From: CBDFHV01 sp965247705
GTDB taxonomy: Bacteria; Pseudomonadota; Alphaproteobacteria; Rhodospirillales; CAMCUA01
NCBI GenBank assembly: GCA_965247705.1
Contig: CBDFHV010000074.1
Coordinates: 43,427 to 107,426 of the forward strand
DNA length: 64,000 nt
Direction of reading: 5' to 3'
Shown in pieces: positions 26,775-35,899 of the stretch. The notes under the pieces were generated by a model that ran no database searches, had not been told where the DNA came from, and saw only the letters and a list, made by a program, of their open reading frames with translations. Made by a program: the position numbers and the translations under genes. Position 1 is the stretch's first letter. Every line of letters starts with the position of its first letter.

Positions 26775-27746
26775 TCAGTTCTTCCAGAATCCGAGATCCT
26801 TGAGCAGTTTTGCAAGGACCTCGCGGTCTCGATCCATGTCTTTGAGCACGGCTTCCGGTCCCGCCCACTCGTTGGTCAGGATGCCGACCTTATTCATCAC
26901 GTCGACGACGCGCTTTTCCTGCAGTGCCGCGGTAAAGCTTGTTTGCAGCTTCTTCACGATGGCATCCGGCGTTTTGACATGGACGTACATGGCGAGGTAC
27001 CACGGGGCGATCCCAAGGTCGTAACCCATTTCGGCGAACGTCGGTACGTTGGGGGCCCAGTCGAGACGCTCCTTGTGTTGGACGCCGAGCAGGGTGATCG
27101 TTCCCGCCTCGACGTATTTCTTGGTCGAGCCCGTCGATCCAATTGCCGCATCGACGTGTTTGCCGAGAACTTGTTTCATTGCCGGGCCGGCACCGCCGGT
27201 CGGTATATCCCGCATCCCGAAGCCCGCGTTTCTTGCAATCGCGGTCATCGTCAGGTGATAGACGTGGCCGCGACCGGCATGGGCATAAGAAATTTCACCC
27301 GACTTGGCCTTCGCCGCGGCGACGAAGTCCCCGAACGTCTTCCAACCGGATTCCGCATGCGCGTAAAACGTATACGGGAAGGTCGCCAGTCGCATCACCG
27401 GGCGCAAATCCTTGCTCGTATACGGGACCTCGCGGAAGTGCTTGTAGATTTCGGGCACCGCGCCCGGCGAGACCAGACTGACCACCGTATAGCCGTCCGG
27501 CTTGCCGGTCGCGACCGCCGCGGCCGCCACCGTCGACGCACCGCCCGGCTTGTTCACATGCACCAGGGGCTGTCCGAGATGGGGCTCAATCACGGTGGCG
27601 AGAGCGCGCAACAAGGTGTCGGCGCCACCACCGGCGCCGAACGGGCCGAGGGAGGTGACGGGACGGGTCGGAAAATCCTGGGCACCGGCCGCGCTGGCGG
27701 CCAAGGTCAGCACGGACCCGATGATGAGAGACTTCGAGATACGCAT
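26775..27746 (-). CDS. tctC: Bug/TctC-family periplasmic solute-binding protein
   Basis: 323 residues. A signal peptide ends at ASAAGA. The mature protein starts QDFPTRPVTSLGPFGAGGGADTLLRAL, the Bug-family opening in which loop residues bind a carboxylate, followed by HVNKPGGASTVAAAAVA. It delivers a carboxylated ligand to TctAB. GGCAAGGAGTG precedes the ATG. The gene follows the amidohydrolase after 76 bases. The ligand is unknown; neighbours suggest a product or substrate of the amidase/MmgE-PrpD pathway. Confidence 0.92.
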   Translation of the reverse strand: MRISKSLIIGSVLTLAASAAGAQDFPTRPVTSLGPFGAGGGADTLLRALATVIEPHLGQPLVHVNKPGGASTVAAAAVATGKPDGYTVVSLVSPGAVPEIYKHFREVPYTSKDLRPVMRLATFPYTFYAHAESGWKTFGDFVAAAKAKSGEISYAHAGRGHVYHLTMTAIARNAGFGMRDIPTGGAGPAMKQVLGKHVDAAIGSTGSTKKYVEAGTITLLGVQHKERLDWAPNVPTFAEMGYDLGIAPWYLAMYVHVKTPDAIVKKLQTSFTAALQEKRVVDVMNKVGILTNEWAGPEAVLKDMDRDREVLAKLLKDLGFWKN

Positions 27747-27822
27747 GGTGATTCACTCCTTGCCTGTGTGTCGACCGCTTCTTGGAAAGCGGCGCTGATG
27801 AGGGCCGGGTTTTCCGGTCACG

Positions 27823-28875
27823 CTACGAGGGCGTGATCCCGAAGATCTCGGCCGCGTTGTCGCCCAGGACCTTGTCCTTCTCCCGGGCGGTAAAAAACGG
27901 ACAGTGGACCCGTACGTAGTCCAGGGACTGTCGATAGGTGCAGGCCCGCTCCAGGGCCGGCATGTCGGCGCCCCAGACCAGCTTGCCGGCGCCCAGTTTG
28001 CTGTAGGCGGCCTCGATGGTCTGCTGGCCAATGGGGAACGGATAGGCATCGCCGGTTCGGGTCGAGGGATATTGGACCTGGAGGATTTCCAGAAACACGT
28101 TGTCGAGGGCGGCGAGCGCCAGGATCTCGTCCCAATTGTGGATGCGCCGGGTCTCGGCGTCGCGGACGAATGACCCGAAATGGCTGAGAATGCTGATCAT
28201 TCTTGGGAAGCGCTCGACCACCGCCCGCACCTTGGCCAATTGGCGCAAGTGCTCCGCCGGATCGATGTGTCGGCCGATGTCCCATATCAGCGGTACGCCC
28301 AAGGTGACGAGTTCATCCCACAAGGGATTGTAGCGCCTATCGTCGACGCTGTGCGGCGAATCCATGACACGGAAGGCTTCGATTTCGTAGTAGAGCCCGC
28401 GCATGCCCAGATCCCGCACGCAATGGCGCAGGTGATCGAGGGTCTCGGCGCGATCCGCCTCCGGTTCGGGAACCTGGGCGACCGCCGTCAGCCGGTCGGG
28501 ATGACGGCGGGCGCAGTCGGCCAGATACGCGTTGAGCCGACCATAGACATGGCCCTGATAAAGGATCGCCCGATCGACCCCGATGTAGTCCATCTGGGCC
28601 AGCAGCAGTTCCGGCGGCGCGGCCATGTCCTGCAGGCTGGGCGGCATCCACTGGGTATGGCCCGGGACGCCGTCTTTCTCCCATTCCAGGCGGCCGAAGC
28701 GGCCGACCCGGAAGTTCACGTCCTCGTCGGCTCCGAATTCAGGGCCGTCCCGGTCGACCACGGGTCCCCGCACCGCCAGGTGAACCTGTAGGTAGCGCAT
28801 GTGCTCCGCCTCGCTGGCGTAACCGCATGCGCCAGCCAGCGGTGGAAAAGCGTGGGCGTGAACGTCGACGATCAA
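27823..28875 (-). CDS. Amidohydrolase family 2 protein (TIM-barrel metal hydrolase/decarboxylase type)
   Basis: 350 residues. N-terminal metal motif VDVHAHAFPP (HxH), then MDYIGVDRAILYQGHVYG, GMRGLYYEIEAF, LIWDIGRH and the C-terminal VWGADMPALERACTYRQSLDY with the metal Asp, then ILGDNAAEIFGI as in amidohydrolase_2 proteins. The family includes lactonases and non-oxidative decarboxylases (ACMSD-like). It starts 7 bases after the MmgE/PrpD gene, so they are co-translated. A more distant member of the same family follows the second MmgE/PrpD gene at 48207. Confidence 0.88.
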   Translation of the reverse strand: MIVDVHAHAFPPLAGACGYASEAEHMRYLQVHLAVRGPVVDRDGPEFGADEDVNFRVGRFGRLEWEKDGVPGHTQWMPPSLQDMAAPPELLLAQMDYIGVDRAILYQGHVYGRLNAYLADCARRHPDRLTAVAQVPEPEADRAETLDHLRHCVRDLGMRGLYYEIEAFRVMDSPHSVDDRRYNPLWDELVTLGVPLIWDIGRHIDPAEHLRQLAKVRAVVERFPRMISILSHFGSFVRDAETRRIHNWDEILALAALDNVFLEILQVQYPSTRTGDAYPFPIGQQTIEAAYSKLGAGKLVWGADMPALERACTYRQSLDYVRVHCPFFTAREKDKVLGDNAAEIFGITPS

Positions 28876-28882
28876 GGCCGCC

Positions 28883-30292
28883 TCACGGTCGCAGCAGCGC
28901 CATCAACGGTCGTACCGAGGCGGCGCTGTCCAGGTTGGCGACAAAATCAACGACCTCATCGCAGCGCGCAGCGCCGATCACGGAATCCCCCATAGCATGG
29001 CACTTGGCCGCCATCTCGTCCCACAGGGGCGGAATGCGCGGCGACCACTTCACCTGGTCGATGCGGTGCTTTCGGTGGCTGCCATCGGAAAAGGTAATGT
29101 CGATCTCAAGGGGCCAGTCGCGGGGATACATTCGGTTCATGGCCTCCACCTCGATCACTTTGACACGGGCCGCGAACTCGTGGACCGCCGGGTCCTTGAG
29201 CCGTTCGGCGGTGAGCTGGCGCGGCGTCATTTCGCCGTCCATGAGGGTCAAGGCAACGGAACAGGGCATGGACAGGTGGGCGTCCACGAAGTTGCTGCTG
29301 GTCGTGGTGTATTTCTCGCCGGTGAACTTGCGGGCGTCGTGATAGGTCTCGATCTTGATCGACTCGACGGCGGCGACGTCGATGGGCGCTTCCTTCATCA
29401 TGGTCAGGCAGACCTCCACCGGGCCGATGTTAAAGAGGCCCACCGGGTAGGGTTTGAAGCCCACTTCCAGGCTGTGCCAGTGGCTGCCGATGCCGCGCAC
29501 GGCCTCCTCCAGGTCCGGGTTGGGCTGGCCTAGGATGAACAGCGGCGCGTGATAACGCGGCGGCTCCCCTTCCAGCGGTCCGGACTTGTAGCCGGCCTTG
29601 GCCAGGTAGGCCGACGAGATCCCGCACAAGGCCGGCTGGCCGCCGTGGATCGGCTTGATGCTGTGGCCCTTGAACACATTGTCGCCATTGCTGACGGGAA
29701 TGATGAAGCCGGAGATGCCAAGCGCCGCGTTCATGGTTTCGGCATCGAAGCCGAGAAGCCGGCCGGCCGTCGCCGCCGCGCCGCAGGTATTGTAGGTGCC
29801 GGTGATCTGGAACCCGGAATACCAGTGTTCGGGCTGGTTCGCCTTGGCCAGCCGGCAGCCCACCTCGTAGCCGGCGACGGTGGCCGCCATCACATCGGCG
29901 CCACTGGCGTCGGTGACCTCGCCCATGCCCAGAGCGGCGGGAATGATCGCCGCGCCATTGTGTATGCGGCAATCGATGTTGGTGTCCTGGCAGTCCAACA
30001 CCTCGCTCATGCAGCCGTTGGCGAAGGCGGCCATCATCGGGGTCGTCGTGCGCCCGGTGCCGACGACGGTGCAGTCCCCCGGTGGCGCCATCATGTCCAT
30101 GTAGGTTTCCAGGCAACGGTCCTGGTTGGCCTTGGCAAAGTCCACCGCCCCCAGCATCACCGAGATCCCATCGAGGACGAACAGCCGGGTTCGGTAGCGC
30201 ACCTCTTCGGGCAGGGCGTCGTGGTTAAGGCCGGCGGAGAGTTCGGCCAGTTGCTGGGTGACGTTGATCTTGGTTTCGGTGCCGTCCGGCAT
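28883..30292 (-). CDS. MmgE/PrpD family protein, copy 1
   Basis: 469 residues. Conserved segments are VVGTGRTTTPMMAAFANG, VLDCQDTNIDCRIHNGAAI, TGTYNTCGAAATAGRLLG, GHSIKPIHGGQPALCGI and GEKYTTTSSNFVDAHLSMP. Characterised relatives are 2-methylcitrate dehydratase (PrpD), cis-aconitate decarboxylase and similar lyases acting on tricarboxylates. It is plainly paralogous to the protein at 46741, sharing GEPPRYHAPL and most motif blocks. It lies between the IclR regulator and the amidohydrolase in the minus-strand operon. The true substrate is unknown. Confidence 0.92.
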   Translation of the reverse strand: MPDGTETKINVTQQLAELSAGLNHDALPEEVRYRTRLFVLDGISVMLGAVDFAKANQDRCLETYMDMMAPPGDCTVVGTGRTTTPMMAAFANGCMSEVLDCQDTNIDCRIHNGAAIIPAALGMGEVTDASGADVMAATVAGYEVGCRLAKANQPEHWYSGFQITGTYNTCGAAATAGRLLGFDAETMNAALGISGFIIPVSNGDNVFKGHSIKPIHGGQPALCGISSAYLAKAGYKSGPLEGEPPRYHAPLFILGQPNPDLEEAVRGIGSHWHSLEVGFKPYPVGLFNIGPVEVCLTMMKEAPIDVAAVESIKIETYHDARKFTGEKYTTTSSNFVDAHLSMPCSVALTLMDGEMTPRQLTAERLKDPAVHEFAARVKVIEVEAMNRMYPRDWPLEIDITFSDGSHRKHRIDQVKWSPRIPPLWDEMAAKCHAMGDSVIGAARCDEVVDFVANLDSAASVRPLMALLRP

Positions 30293-30354
30293 GGCTGTCT
30301 CCTTGGTTGCGGTCAGGGGTGGGCGCGGGAGGCGCGGCGGTTATCCGTTTGCGG

Positions 30355-31125
30355 CTACACCCGCTCGGTGATGCGTTGCACCTCGCGGCGGGTGTTGGCG
30401 ACGATGTTGGTGCGTCGTTCGGCCTTCATGCGGTCGCTGATGGCGCTCACCGTGATGGCGGCAACCGGCCGGCGATCGGGATCGAGGATTGGCACGGCAA
30501 TGGCCCGCATGCCGTCGATCACGTTGTCGCTGAAGCAGTAGCCGTCGCGGCGAGTCTGTTCGATCATGGCGTGAACGGCGGCCATGTCGAAGAAGTAATA
30601 CGCCCGGCAACGTCCGGTGTTGGCCTCGAGGATCGACTCAATCTCGTCGTCGGCGTGGATGGCCAGCATCGACAGCGCCCCCGAGCCCACGGGCAGAGGC
30701 CGGCGATCGCCCACGTTCATGGTCAGGGTCTTGATGGGAAAGGCGCCCTCGACCCGCGCCAGGCAGACCGCATCCATGCCGGCCAGCACCGACAAATAGA
30801 CCGTGTCCTCGGTGCGTTCCGCCAGGCGTTGCAGGGAGTCCTTGGCGATGGCCAGGATCCCGAAACGGCCCGCCGCCGCCTGGCCCAGCACGTAGAGCTC
30901 GAACCCCAGGTGGTAGCGGCGGTTGTCCATGTCCTGTTCGACCAGGCCGACCTCGGTCAGGCCGCTCAACAGCCGGTGGGTGGTCGACTTGCCAAAGTCG
31001 GTCGCGGCGGCCACGTCCGACAGGCGCAGGCCGCTTTCGGGGGCCGCGGCCAGCGCCCGCAGCACCCGCATCGCCCGCTTCAATCCAGGGCCCCGCTGCA
31101 CACTTGTCGCGGACCGGGCGCTCAT
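30355..31125 (-). CDS. IclR-family transcriptional regulator
   Basis: 256 residues; the start ATG overlaps the upstream dctM stop as ATGA (31122-31125). The N-terminal winged HTH has LRLSDVAAATDFGKSTTHRLLSGL, followed by the IclR effector domain (YLSVLAGMDAVCLARVEG, RPLPVGSGALSMLA, GAMRAIAVPILD-like GMRAIAVPILDPD). Such regulators bind small carboxylates and act on palindromes like TTCC-N7-GGAA. It is the only regulator in the 24.7-49.3 kb catabolic island, so it is the best candidate for the shared operator at 35798 and 43682. Confidence 0.93.
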   Translation of the reverse strand: MSARSATSVQRGPGLKRAMRVLRALAAAPESGLRLSDVAAATDFGKSTTHRLLSGLTEVGLVEQDMDNRRYHLGFELYVLGQAAAGRFGILAIAKDSLQRLAERTEDTVYLSVLAGMDAVCLARVEGAFPIKTLTMNVGDRRPLPVGSGALSMLAIHADDEIESILEANTGRCRAYYFFDMAAVHAMIEQTRRDGYCFSDNVIDGMRAIAVPILDPDRRPVAAITVSAISDRMKAERRTNIVANTRREVQRITERV

Positions 31126-32411
31126 GGCCGCGGTCCCATGACCAGATCGGGAAGCCACAGGCTGAGCTCGGGGAAGACGGTGATCACCACCAGGCTGACG
31201 AGCAGCGGCACCAGAAACGGAATCGTCGCCCGCAACACCGTCTCCACCGGAATCCCCGCCACCCGGGAGGCGACGAACAGGCCGATGCCCATGGGCGGCG
31301 TGATGATTCCGAGAATCAGGTTGAAGCAGATGACGACGCCGAAATGGACCGGGTCGATCCCCACCTCGGTGATCACCGGATGGAGGATGGAAGCCGTGAT
31401 CAGCAGCGCCGGCAGGCCCTCCAACACGGTGCCCACCACCAGCAGAAACACGTTGATCAGCAGCAGCGCCGCCAGCGGACTGCCCACCGAATCGGCAATT
31501 GCCTGGGCGGCGTCGTGGGCCGACCGCTCCGAGACCACCACCCATCCCATCACCGAGGCGACGGCGACGATGTACATGATCAGCGCCGTGGTGGTCGCCG
31601 ATTTCACTAGGGTCTGGCGAAGTTGCTCCCAGGTCTGCTCCCCATAGACGAACCCCATGGCGAGGGCATAGAGGCTGGCGATGACGCCCACTTCGGTGGG
31701 CGTGGCGATGCCGAGGAGCAGGGAGCCCAGGATCAGAACCGGCAACAGAAGGGCCAATCCGGCCTTGCGCGTGGCCTGAATCAGTTTGATCGGGTCGAAC
31801 GGCTCCGGGGGGCGGAAGTTGTCGCTGCCCAGCCGCGCCCAGACGTAGACGAAGATCATCAGGCTGGCGCCGATCATGGTGCCCGGAACGATGCCGGCGA
31901 TGAACAGGCGTCCGGTGGATTCGCCGGTGACCAGCGAATAGACGATGAACGAGATGCTGGGCGGGATGATGACGCCGATGGTGCAGGAGGCGAGCGTCAG
32001 GCCGGTGGCGAAGGGCAAGGCATAGCCGTTCTCCCGCATGGCCTTCATCTCCACCGCGCCGAGCCCGGCCAGGTCGGCCAGCGCCGCGCCCGACATGCCG
32101 GCGAAGATCATGCTGGCGCCGACGTTGACGTGGGCCAATCCGCCGTGCATGTGGCCGAGCAGGCGGCGCGCGAACTCGAAGATGCGGTCGGTCATGCCGC
32201 CGGTGTTCATCAGGTTGCCGGCGAGTACGAAGAACGGCACCGCCAGCAGGGTGAAGCTGTCCACCGCGCTGGTCATGTTTCGGGGAATGATCTCCAAGGG
32301 CACGTCCGCCATCCAGACGCCAAGCGCGGCGGCGACTCCGATGGCGATGCTGACCGGTACCCTGAGGAGCATCAGCCCGAACATCACCGCCATCATGGTG
32401 AGCGTGATCAC
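31122..32411 (-). CDS. dctM: TRAP transporter large permease DctM, system 1
   Basis: 429 residues, about 12 transmembrane helices, GTG start overlapping the dctQ stop (GTGA). Typical segments are AVPFFVLAGNLMNTGGMTDRIF, GGLAHVNVGASMIFAGMSGAALAD, IIPPSISFIVYS and LILGIITPPMGIGLFVASRVAG. It carries solute and sodium through the inner membrane. Order dctP-dctQ-dctM-iclR with 4-base overlaps shows one operon. Confidence 0.95.
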   Translation of the reverse strand: MITLTMMAVMFGLMLLRVPVSIAIGVAAALGVWMADVPLEIIPRNMTSAVDSFTLLAVPFFVLAGNLMNTGGMTDRIFEFARRLLGHMHGGLAHVNVGASMIFAGMSGAALADLAGLGAVEMKAMRENGYALPFATGLTLASCTIGVIIPPSISFIVYSLVTGESTGRLFIAGIVPGTMIGASLMIFVYVWARLGSDNFRPPEPFDPIKLIQATRKAGLALLLPVLILGSLLLGIATPTEVGVIASLYALAMGFVYGEQTWEQLRQTLVKSATTTALIMYIVAVASVMGWVVVSERSAHDAAQAIADSVGSPLAALLLINVFLLVVGTVLEGLPALLITASILHPVITEVGIDPVHFGVVICFNLILGIITPPMGIGLFVASRVAGIPVETVLRATIPFLVPLLVSLVVITVFPELSLWLPDLVMGPRP

Positions 32412-33004
32412 CCAAAAGCCCCTTGGTCGTGGTCGGGGAACAGGTCGGCCGCCGACTCGATGGCCTCAAGTCCGGCCCCGGGGCCCAGGCGGGCCGCCGC
32501 GCGGGCCGAAGCCGCCGCGAAGTAGAGGGCTGTCAACGTCATCGAAATGGACGCGATCAGCAGCGGTAACGACGAAAAGAAGCGGGGAACATGGAGAATG
32601 TAGGTCTTCATATGGAGCTGTTGGGGGGCGATCCCCAGAAGCTCCACGAACAGCATGGCGCAGAACGCGGCGATCAAGATCTGAGTGGCAATGAACAGGC
32701 GCAGCTTCACGTTCTCGGTGAAGCGGTCGAACAAAATTGTAATGATCAGGTACTGGCGCGCCTTGAACACGAAGCTGGTGCCGAAAAAGTAGGCCACCAG
32801 GATGAGAAGCTGCGACACCTCCTGAATCCACACAAGGCCGATGTCGAAGACGTAGCGAAAGAACACCTGGGCGCTGACCAGGACGACGACGCTACAAAAC
32901 GAAACGACGGTGATCGCAAGTTCGACTCGCCCGAGGACGCGGAGGGAGCCGGCGATGGCTCCCCCCGCTCCCGGACGTTTCCTTACGTCGTCGGCGTCGG
33001 TCAC
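32408..33004 (-). CDS. dctQ: TRAP transporter small permease DctQ, system 1
   Basis: 198 residues with four transmembrane helices (about 30-52, 65-83, 103-123, 146-166). The pattern QVFFRYVFDIGLVWIQEVSQ and GTSFVFKARQYLIITILFDR is typical of DctQ. GTG start overlaps the dctP stop (GTGA at 33001-33004). It links the binding protein to DctM. The polar C-terminal tail is longer than in the other DctQ proteins here. Confidence 0.92.
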   Translation of the reverse strand: MTDADDVRKRPGAGGAIAGSLRVLGRVELAITVVSFCSVVVLVSAQVFFRYVFDIGLVWIQEVSQLLILVAYFFGTSFVFKARQYLIITILFDRFTENVKLRLFIATQILIAAFCAMLFVELLGIAPQQLHMKTYILHVPRFFSSLPLLIASISMTLTALYFAAASARAAARLGPGAGLEAIESAADLFPDHDQGAFG

Positions 33005-33993
33005 TTAATGGCCTTGACCTGCGCCACCAGTCCCTTGGGCAGAATGCCGTCCTTCTCGAACTGCACCAGCACGGGCGCCATCTTGTCGTGCCATGGCTTC
33101 AGCGGTACCTCGAGGAAAGTGACGCCATAGTCGTTCATGCCGCCCATCTTGGATTCCATCACCTGCCCGCCGCTGACCTTGACGAAGGCGTCGCCGGCGT
33201 CCTCGGCGGCCTGTTCGAGGGCCTTCTGCTGATCGCCGTTCAAGCGGTTCCAGGTGGAGATGCCGATAACCGGAGAGATCGGCTGGAAGTACTCCTTCAG
33301 GTTGGTGAAGTACTTGCCGAACTCAACATGCTTGGCCTTGTAGGGAAAGGTAAAGGCGGCGGTGACCGCGTCCACCTGGCCGGTGGCGAAGGCCGTGTAG
33401 ACATCGGCCCACGGCATCACGTGCAGGCTGGCGCCCAGCGCCGTCCACGACTTGATCGGCATTTCCGACTGGAACATGCGCAGCTTGACGCCCTGAAGAT
33501 CTGCCGGCGTGAAGATGGGCTTGCGGGCGAGGATTCCCCGGTCACCTTGGCGGATCCAGGTGAAGTTCTTGGGCACGAAGCGGATGCCCCGCTTGGCCAG
33601 GGTCTTGGTCATGTCGGCAAAGACGTCGCTTTTCAGGAACTTCTGCAGATGCGCCCGATCGCGGAACACGAAGGGCGTGCTGAGGATGCCGAAGCGGTCG
33701 TCCCAGGCCTTGTACCATTCCATGCCGGTGACGAAGAAGCCCTGGGCGCCGGAGATCACGTTTTCCAGCTGGTCGGGGTCCGACTTGCCGAGCTGACCGC
33801 CGTGGAACACCTGGACTTCGATCTCGCCCTTGGTCAGTTCGCCAACCCGTTTGGCGAAGGCAATGGCCCCCTGTCCCTGATCTGTGCTGGCCGGGGTCAC
33901 GTGCCCGGCCTTGAGCACCATCTTGGCGTGACCCGGCGTGGCCAAGGCAAGGGCCGCCGCCACCGCGGCGGTAATGGTAAGCACTGTTCGCAT
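33001..33993 (-). CDS. dctP: TRAP transporter solute-binding protein DctP, system 1
   Basis: 330 residues. Signal peptide ending ATPGHA. The DctP fold is shown by LKAGHVTPASTDQGQGAIAFAKRVGEL, VQVFHGGQLGKSDPDQLENV, the ligand-contact segment GVKLRMFQSEMP with the conserved Arg that binds substrate carboxylate, and VDAVTAAFTFPYKAKH. It captures an organic acid in the periplasm. CGGGAGGT precedes the ATG. It lies 100 bases downstream of the amidase. Confidence 0.94.
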   Translation of the reverse strand: MRTVLTITAAVAAALALATPGHAKMVLKAGHVTPASTDQGQGAIAFAKRVGELTKGEIEVQVFHGGQLGKSDPDQLENVISGAQGFFVTGMEWYKAWDDRFGILSTPFVFRDRAHLQKFLKSDVFADMTKTLAKRGIRFVPKNFTWIRQGDRGILARKPIFTPADLQGVKLRMFQSEMPIKSWTALGASLHVMPWADVYTAFATGQVDAVTAAFTFPYKAKHVEFGKYFTNLKEYFQPISPVIGISTWNRLNGDQQKALEQAAEDAGDAFVKVSGGQVMESKMGGMNDYGVTFLEVPLKPWHDKMAPVLVQFEKDGILPKGLVAQVKAIK

Positions 33994-34093
33994 GTGAACC
34001 TCCCGTTCTATGAAATCAATCTTCCTGTGTTGCGGTTTTCGGACCGGGGCGTTGCCGGCGCCCGTGACATGGTGCCCGATCCGAAACCGCGAC

Positions 34094-35503
34094 TCATGGC
34101 GCCGGACATCGCTGGTGATGGTTGGTTGCCCGCTGGAACATGTGTCCCAGGTTGAACAGCAGGGCCTCGCCGAAGGGCGGGCCCATGAGTTGAAAGCAGA
34201 TCGGCATGCCGTCGTCGGTGGTGCCGCAGGGCACGGTCAGCGCAGGCGTGCCAAGGTAATTGGCGGGTTTGGTGTTGCGCGCCAGATCCAGGGGCATGCG
34301 GCTTTGGTTTTCCAGGTAGGCCTCCGCCGCCGCCATGGTCGGAACCGATGCGCCGACAACCGGGGTCAGCAGCGCGTCGACCCGGGAGAACACGGTTTCC
34401 CGGAAGGCCGCCAGGGCTGGCGCGCGGCAGGTCAGGGCCTCGATGTAGCGGGTGGCCGGGATACACAGACCGACCTCCAGGACCTGCCGGGTGATCGGCG
34501 TGTAATCCTCGGCCCGGGTCTTCAGCCAGGCCTTATGGACCCGCGCCCCTTCTGCGAAGATGATGACGTTGCCCATCACGTCCATCGGCGCCGGGTCGGG
34601 GACGGCAAGTTCGACGATCTCGGCGCCCTCGTCGCGGAAGACGTCCAGGCTGTCGGAAAGGGCCCGCGCCACGTCGTCGTTCAGATTGTCCTGGAAGTAG
34701 TTTGTGGCCACCCCGATGCGCCGTCCGGCGAGGGGACGTTCCAGCCTGCTCGTGTAGTCGGCGACCGCGCGGTCGTGGGTCGCGCCGTCGGCCCCGTCGT
34801 AGCCGGCGACCACCCCGGTGATGGTGGCGCAGTCGGCGACCGTCCGGGTAACCGGCCCCGGGCAATCGAGGGTATCGCTCAAGGGCATGATGCCGTGGCG
34901 GCTGATCAGGCCCTCGGTGGGTTTAAGGCCGACGACGCCGCACAAGCTGGCCGGCAGGCGAACCGACCCCCCCGCGTCGCTACCCAGGCTGGCGAAGACA
35001 AGGCGTCCCGACACCGAAGCGCCGGAACCGCTGGACGAGCCGCCGGTGATGCGTTTGGGGTCCCACGGATTGCGCGCCCGTCCGACCAGGACGTTGAGAC
35101 CGAAGGGATTGCAGCCGCTGTCGGAGGTGTTGACTCCCCCCAGGTCGATGGCGCCGGCCGCGTCCAGGCGGCGCATCGTGGTGGCGGTGTAGTCGGGCAC
35201 GAAACCGGACCGGATGCGGGACCCGCAGGTGGCCATCCTTCCCTGTCGGTAGTAGGTGTCCTTATGGGCCACCGGCACCCCGTGCAGGGGGCCCACTTCC
35301 TCGCCGCGGGCGACGGCACCGTCGGCTGCCCTGGCCGCGGCGATGGCAGACTCGGACTCGACGTGGATGAAGGCATTCCATGCGGGTTGGGTCCGCTCGA
35401 TCCGCTCCAGACACGCGGTGGTCAGTTCGACGGACGACAACCGCTTGTCGCGGATGGCCCGTGCCGCTTCGGTCATGCTCAGCAGGCAGGGCTCGGCGGA
35501 CAC
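34094..35503 (-). CDS. Amidase signature family enzyme, copy 1 (GatA/AtzE-like)
   Basis: 469 residues with a GTG start. Catalytic triad: Lys81 (VPVAHKD), cis-Ser in GGSSSGSGA (154-162) and nucleophile Ser180 in GSDAGGS. It hydrolyses an amide bond. One base separates it from the upstream 67-residue GatC/AtzG-like gene. The paralogue at 42021 has the same key residues at the same numbers and shares GPLHGVPVAHKD, CGSRIR and DYTATxxxRLDAAGAIDLGG. AtzE (1-carboxybiuret hydrolase), which needs AtzG, is the closest characterised arrangement I know; the substrate here is unknown. Confidence 0.93.
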   Translation of the reverse strand: MSAEPCLLSMTEAARAIRDKRLSSVELTTACLERIERTQPAWNAFIHVESESAIAAARAADGAVARGEEVGPLHGVPVAHKDTYYRQGRMATCGSRIRSGFVPDYTATTMRRLDAAGAIDLGGVNTSDSGCNPFGLNVLVGRARNPWDPKRITGGSSSGSGASVSGRLVFASLGSDAGGSVRLPASLCGVVGLKPTEGLISRHGIMPLSDTLDCPGPVTRTVADCATITGVVAGYDGADGATHDRAVADYTSRLERPLAGRRIGVATNYFQDNLNDDVARALSDSLDVFRDEGAEIVELAVPDPAPMDVMGNVIIFAEGARVHKAWLKTRAEDYTPITRQVLEVGLCIPATRYIEALTCRAPALAAFRETVFSRVDALLTPVVGASVPTMAAAEAYLENQSRMPLDLARNTKPANYLGTPALTVPCGTTDDGMPICFQLMGPPFGEALLFNLGHMFQRATNHHQRCPAP

Positions 35504-35504
35504 G

Positions 35505-35708
35505 TCAGGCTTCCCCCTCCCCGGCCGACACCAGGAGGCGGCAAAACCGGGAGGGTTGATCCTCGATGATCAGGCCGTCGACGGCCGGCGTCATCGACCG
35601 CGCCAGCGCCGAGTCGATCTGGGCCAGCGCGGCGGCCCGATCCTCGGACAGGCGGACACCGTGCCAGCTCTCGATCAGCCGGCGCATCATCGGGCCGGTG
35701 ATCCCCAT
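35505..35708 (-). CDS. Small GatC/AtzG-like amidase partner, copy 1
   Basis: 67 residues starting MGITGPMMRRL with GGGAGGA 7 bases upstream. It has an N-terminal helix, WHGVRLSEDRAAALAQIDSALARSM and a C-terminal EDQPSRF segment, resembling the small AtzG/DUF4089-type chaperone subunits that pair with amidases in transamidosome-like complexes. The identity rests on size, position one base before an amidase, and a matching gene (70 residues) in front of the second amidase at 43436. The primary sequence is only loosely conserved between the two. Confidence 0.65.
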   Translation of the reverse strand: MGITGPMMRRLIESWHGVRLSEDRAAALAQIDSALARSMTPAVDGLIIEDQPSRFCRLLVSAGEGEA

Positions 35709-35797
35709 GACCGTTCCTCCCGGGGTCGTTCCCCCTGTTGGATGCCCCGTTGGTAGCTTTGGAGTCTATCCGAGGAGTATCGTAGAACGGAATTCGT

Positions 35798-35814
35798 ATT
35801 CCTGTAAACGGAAC
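35798..35814. promoter_or_regulatory. 17-bp palindrome, candidate IclR operator, site 1
   Basis: ATTCC-TGTAAAC-GGAAC in the 191-bp divergent region between the amidase operon (leftward) and TRAP system 2 (rightward). It agrees in 14 of 17 positions with the reverse complement of the site at 43682 in the equivalent region of the second module. An overlapping dyad GGAAT-TCGT-ATTCC is at 35789-35802. IclR proteins bind TTCC/GGAA-type palindromes; binding by the gene at 30355 is inference. Confidence 0.6.
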
Positions 35815-35899
35815 TCCGCGATTCGTCCGCGACCATGCCTTGCGTGGCGCGTGCGGCGACCTGATGATGACTCGGCTGCCGCCTAAAGGGAGGATCGAC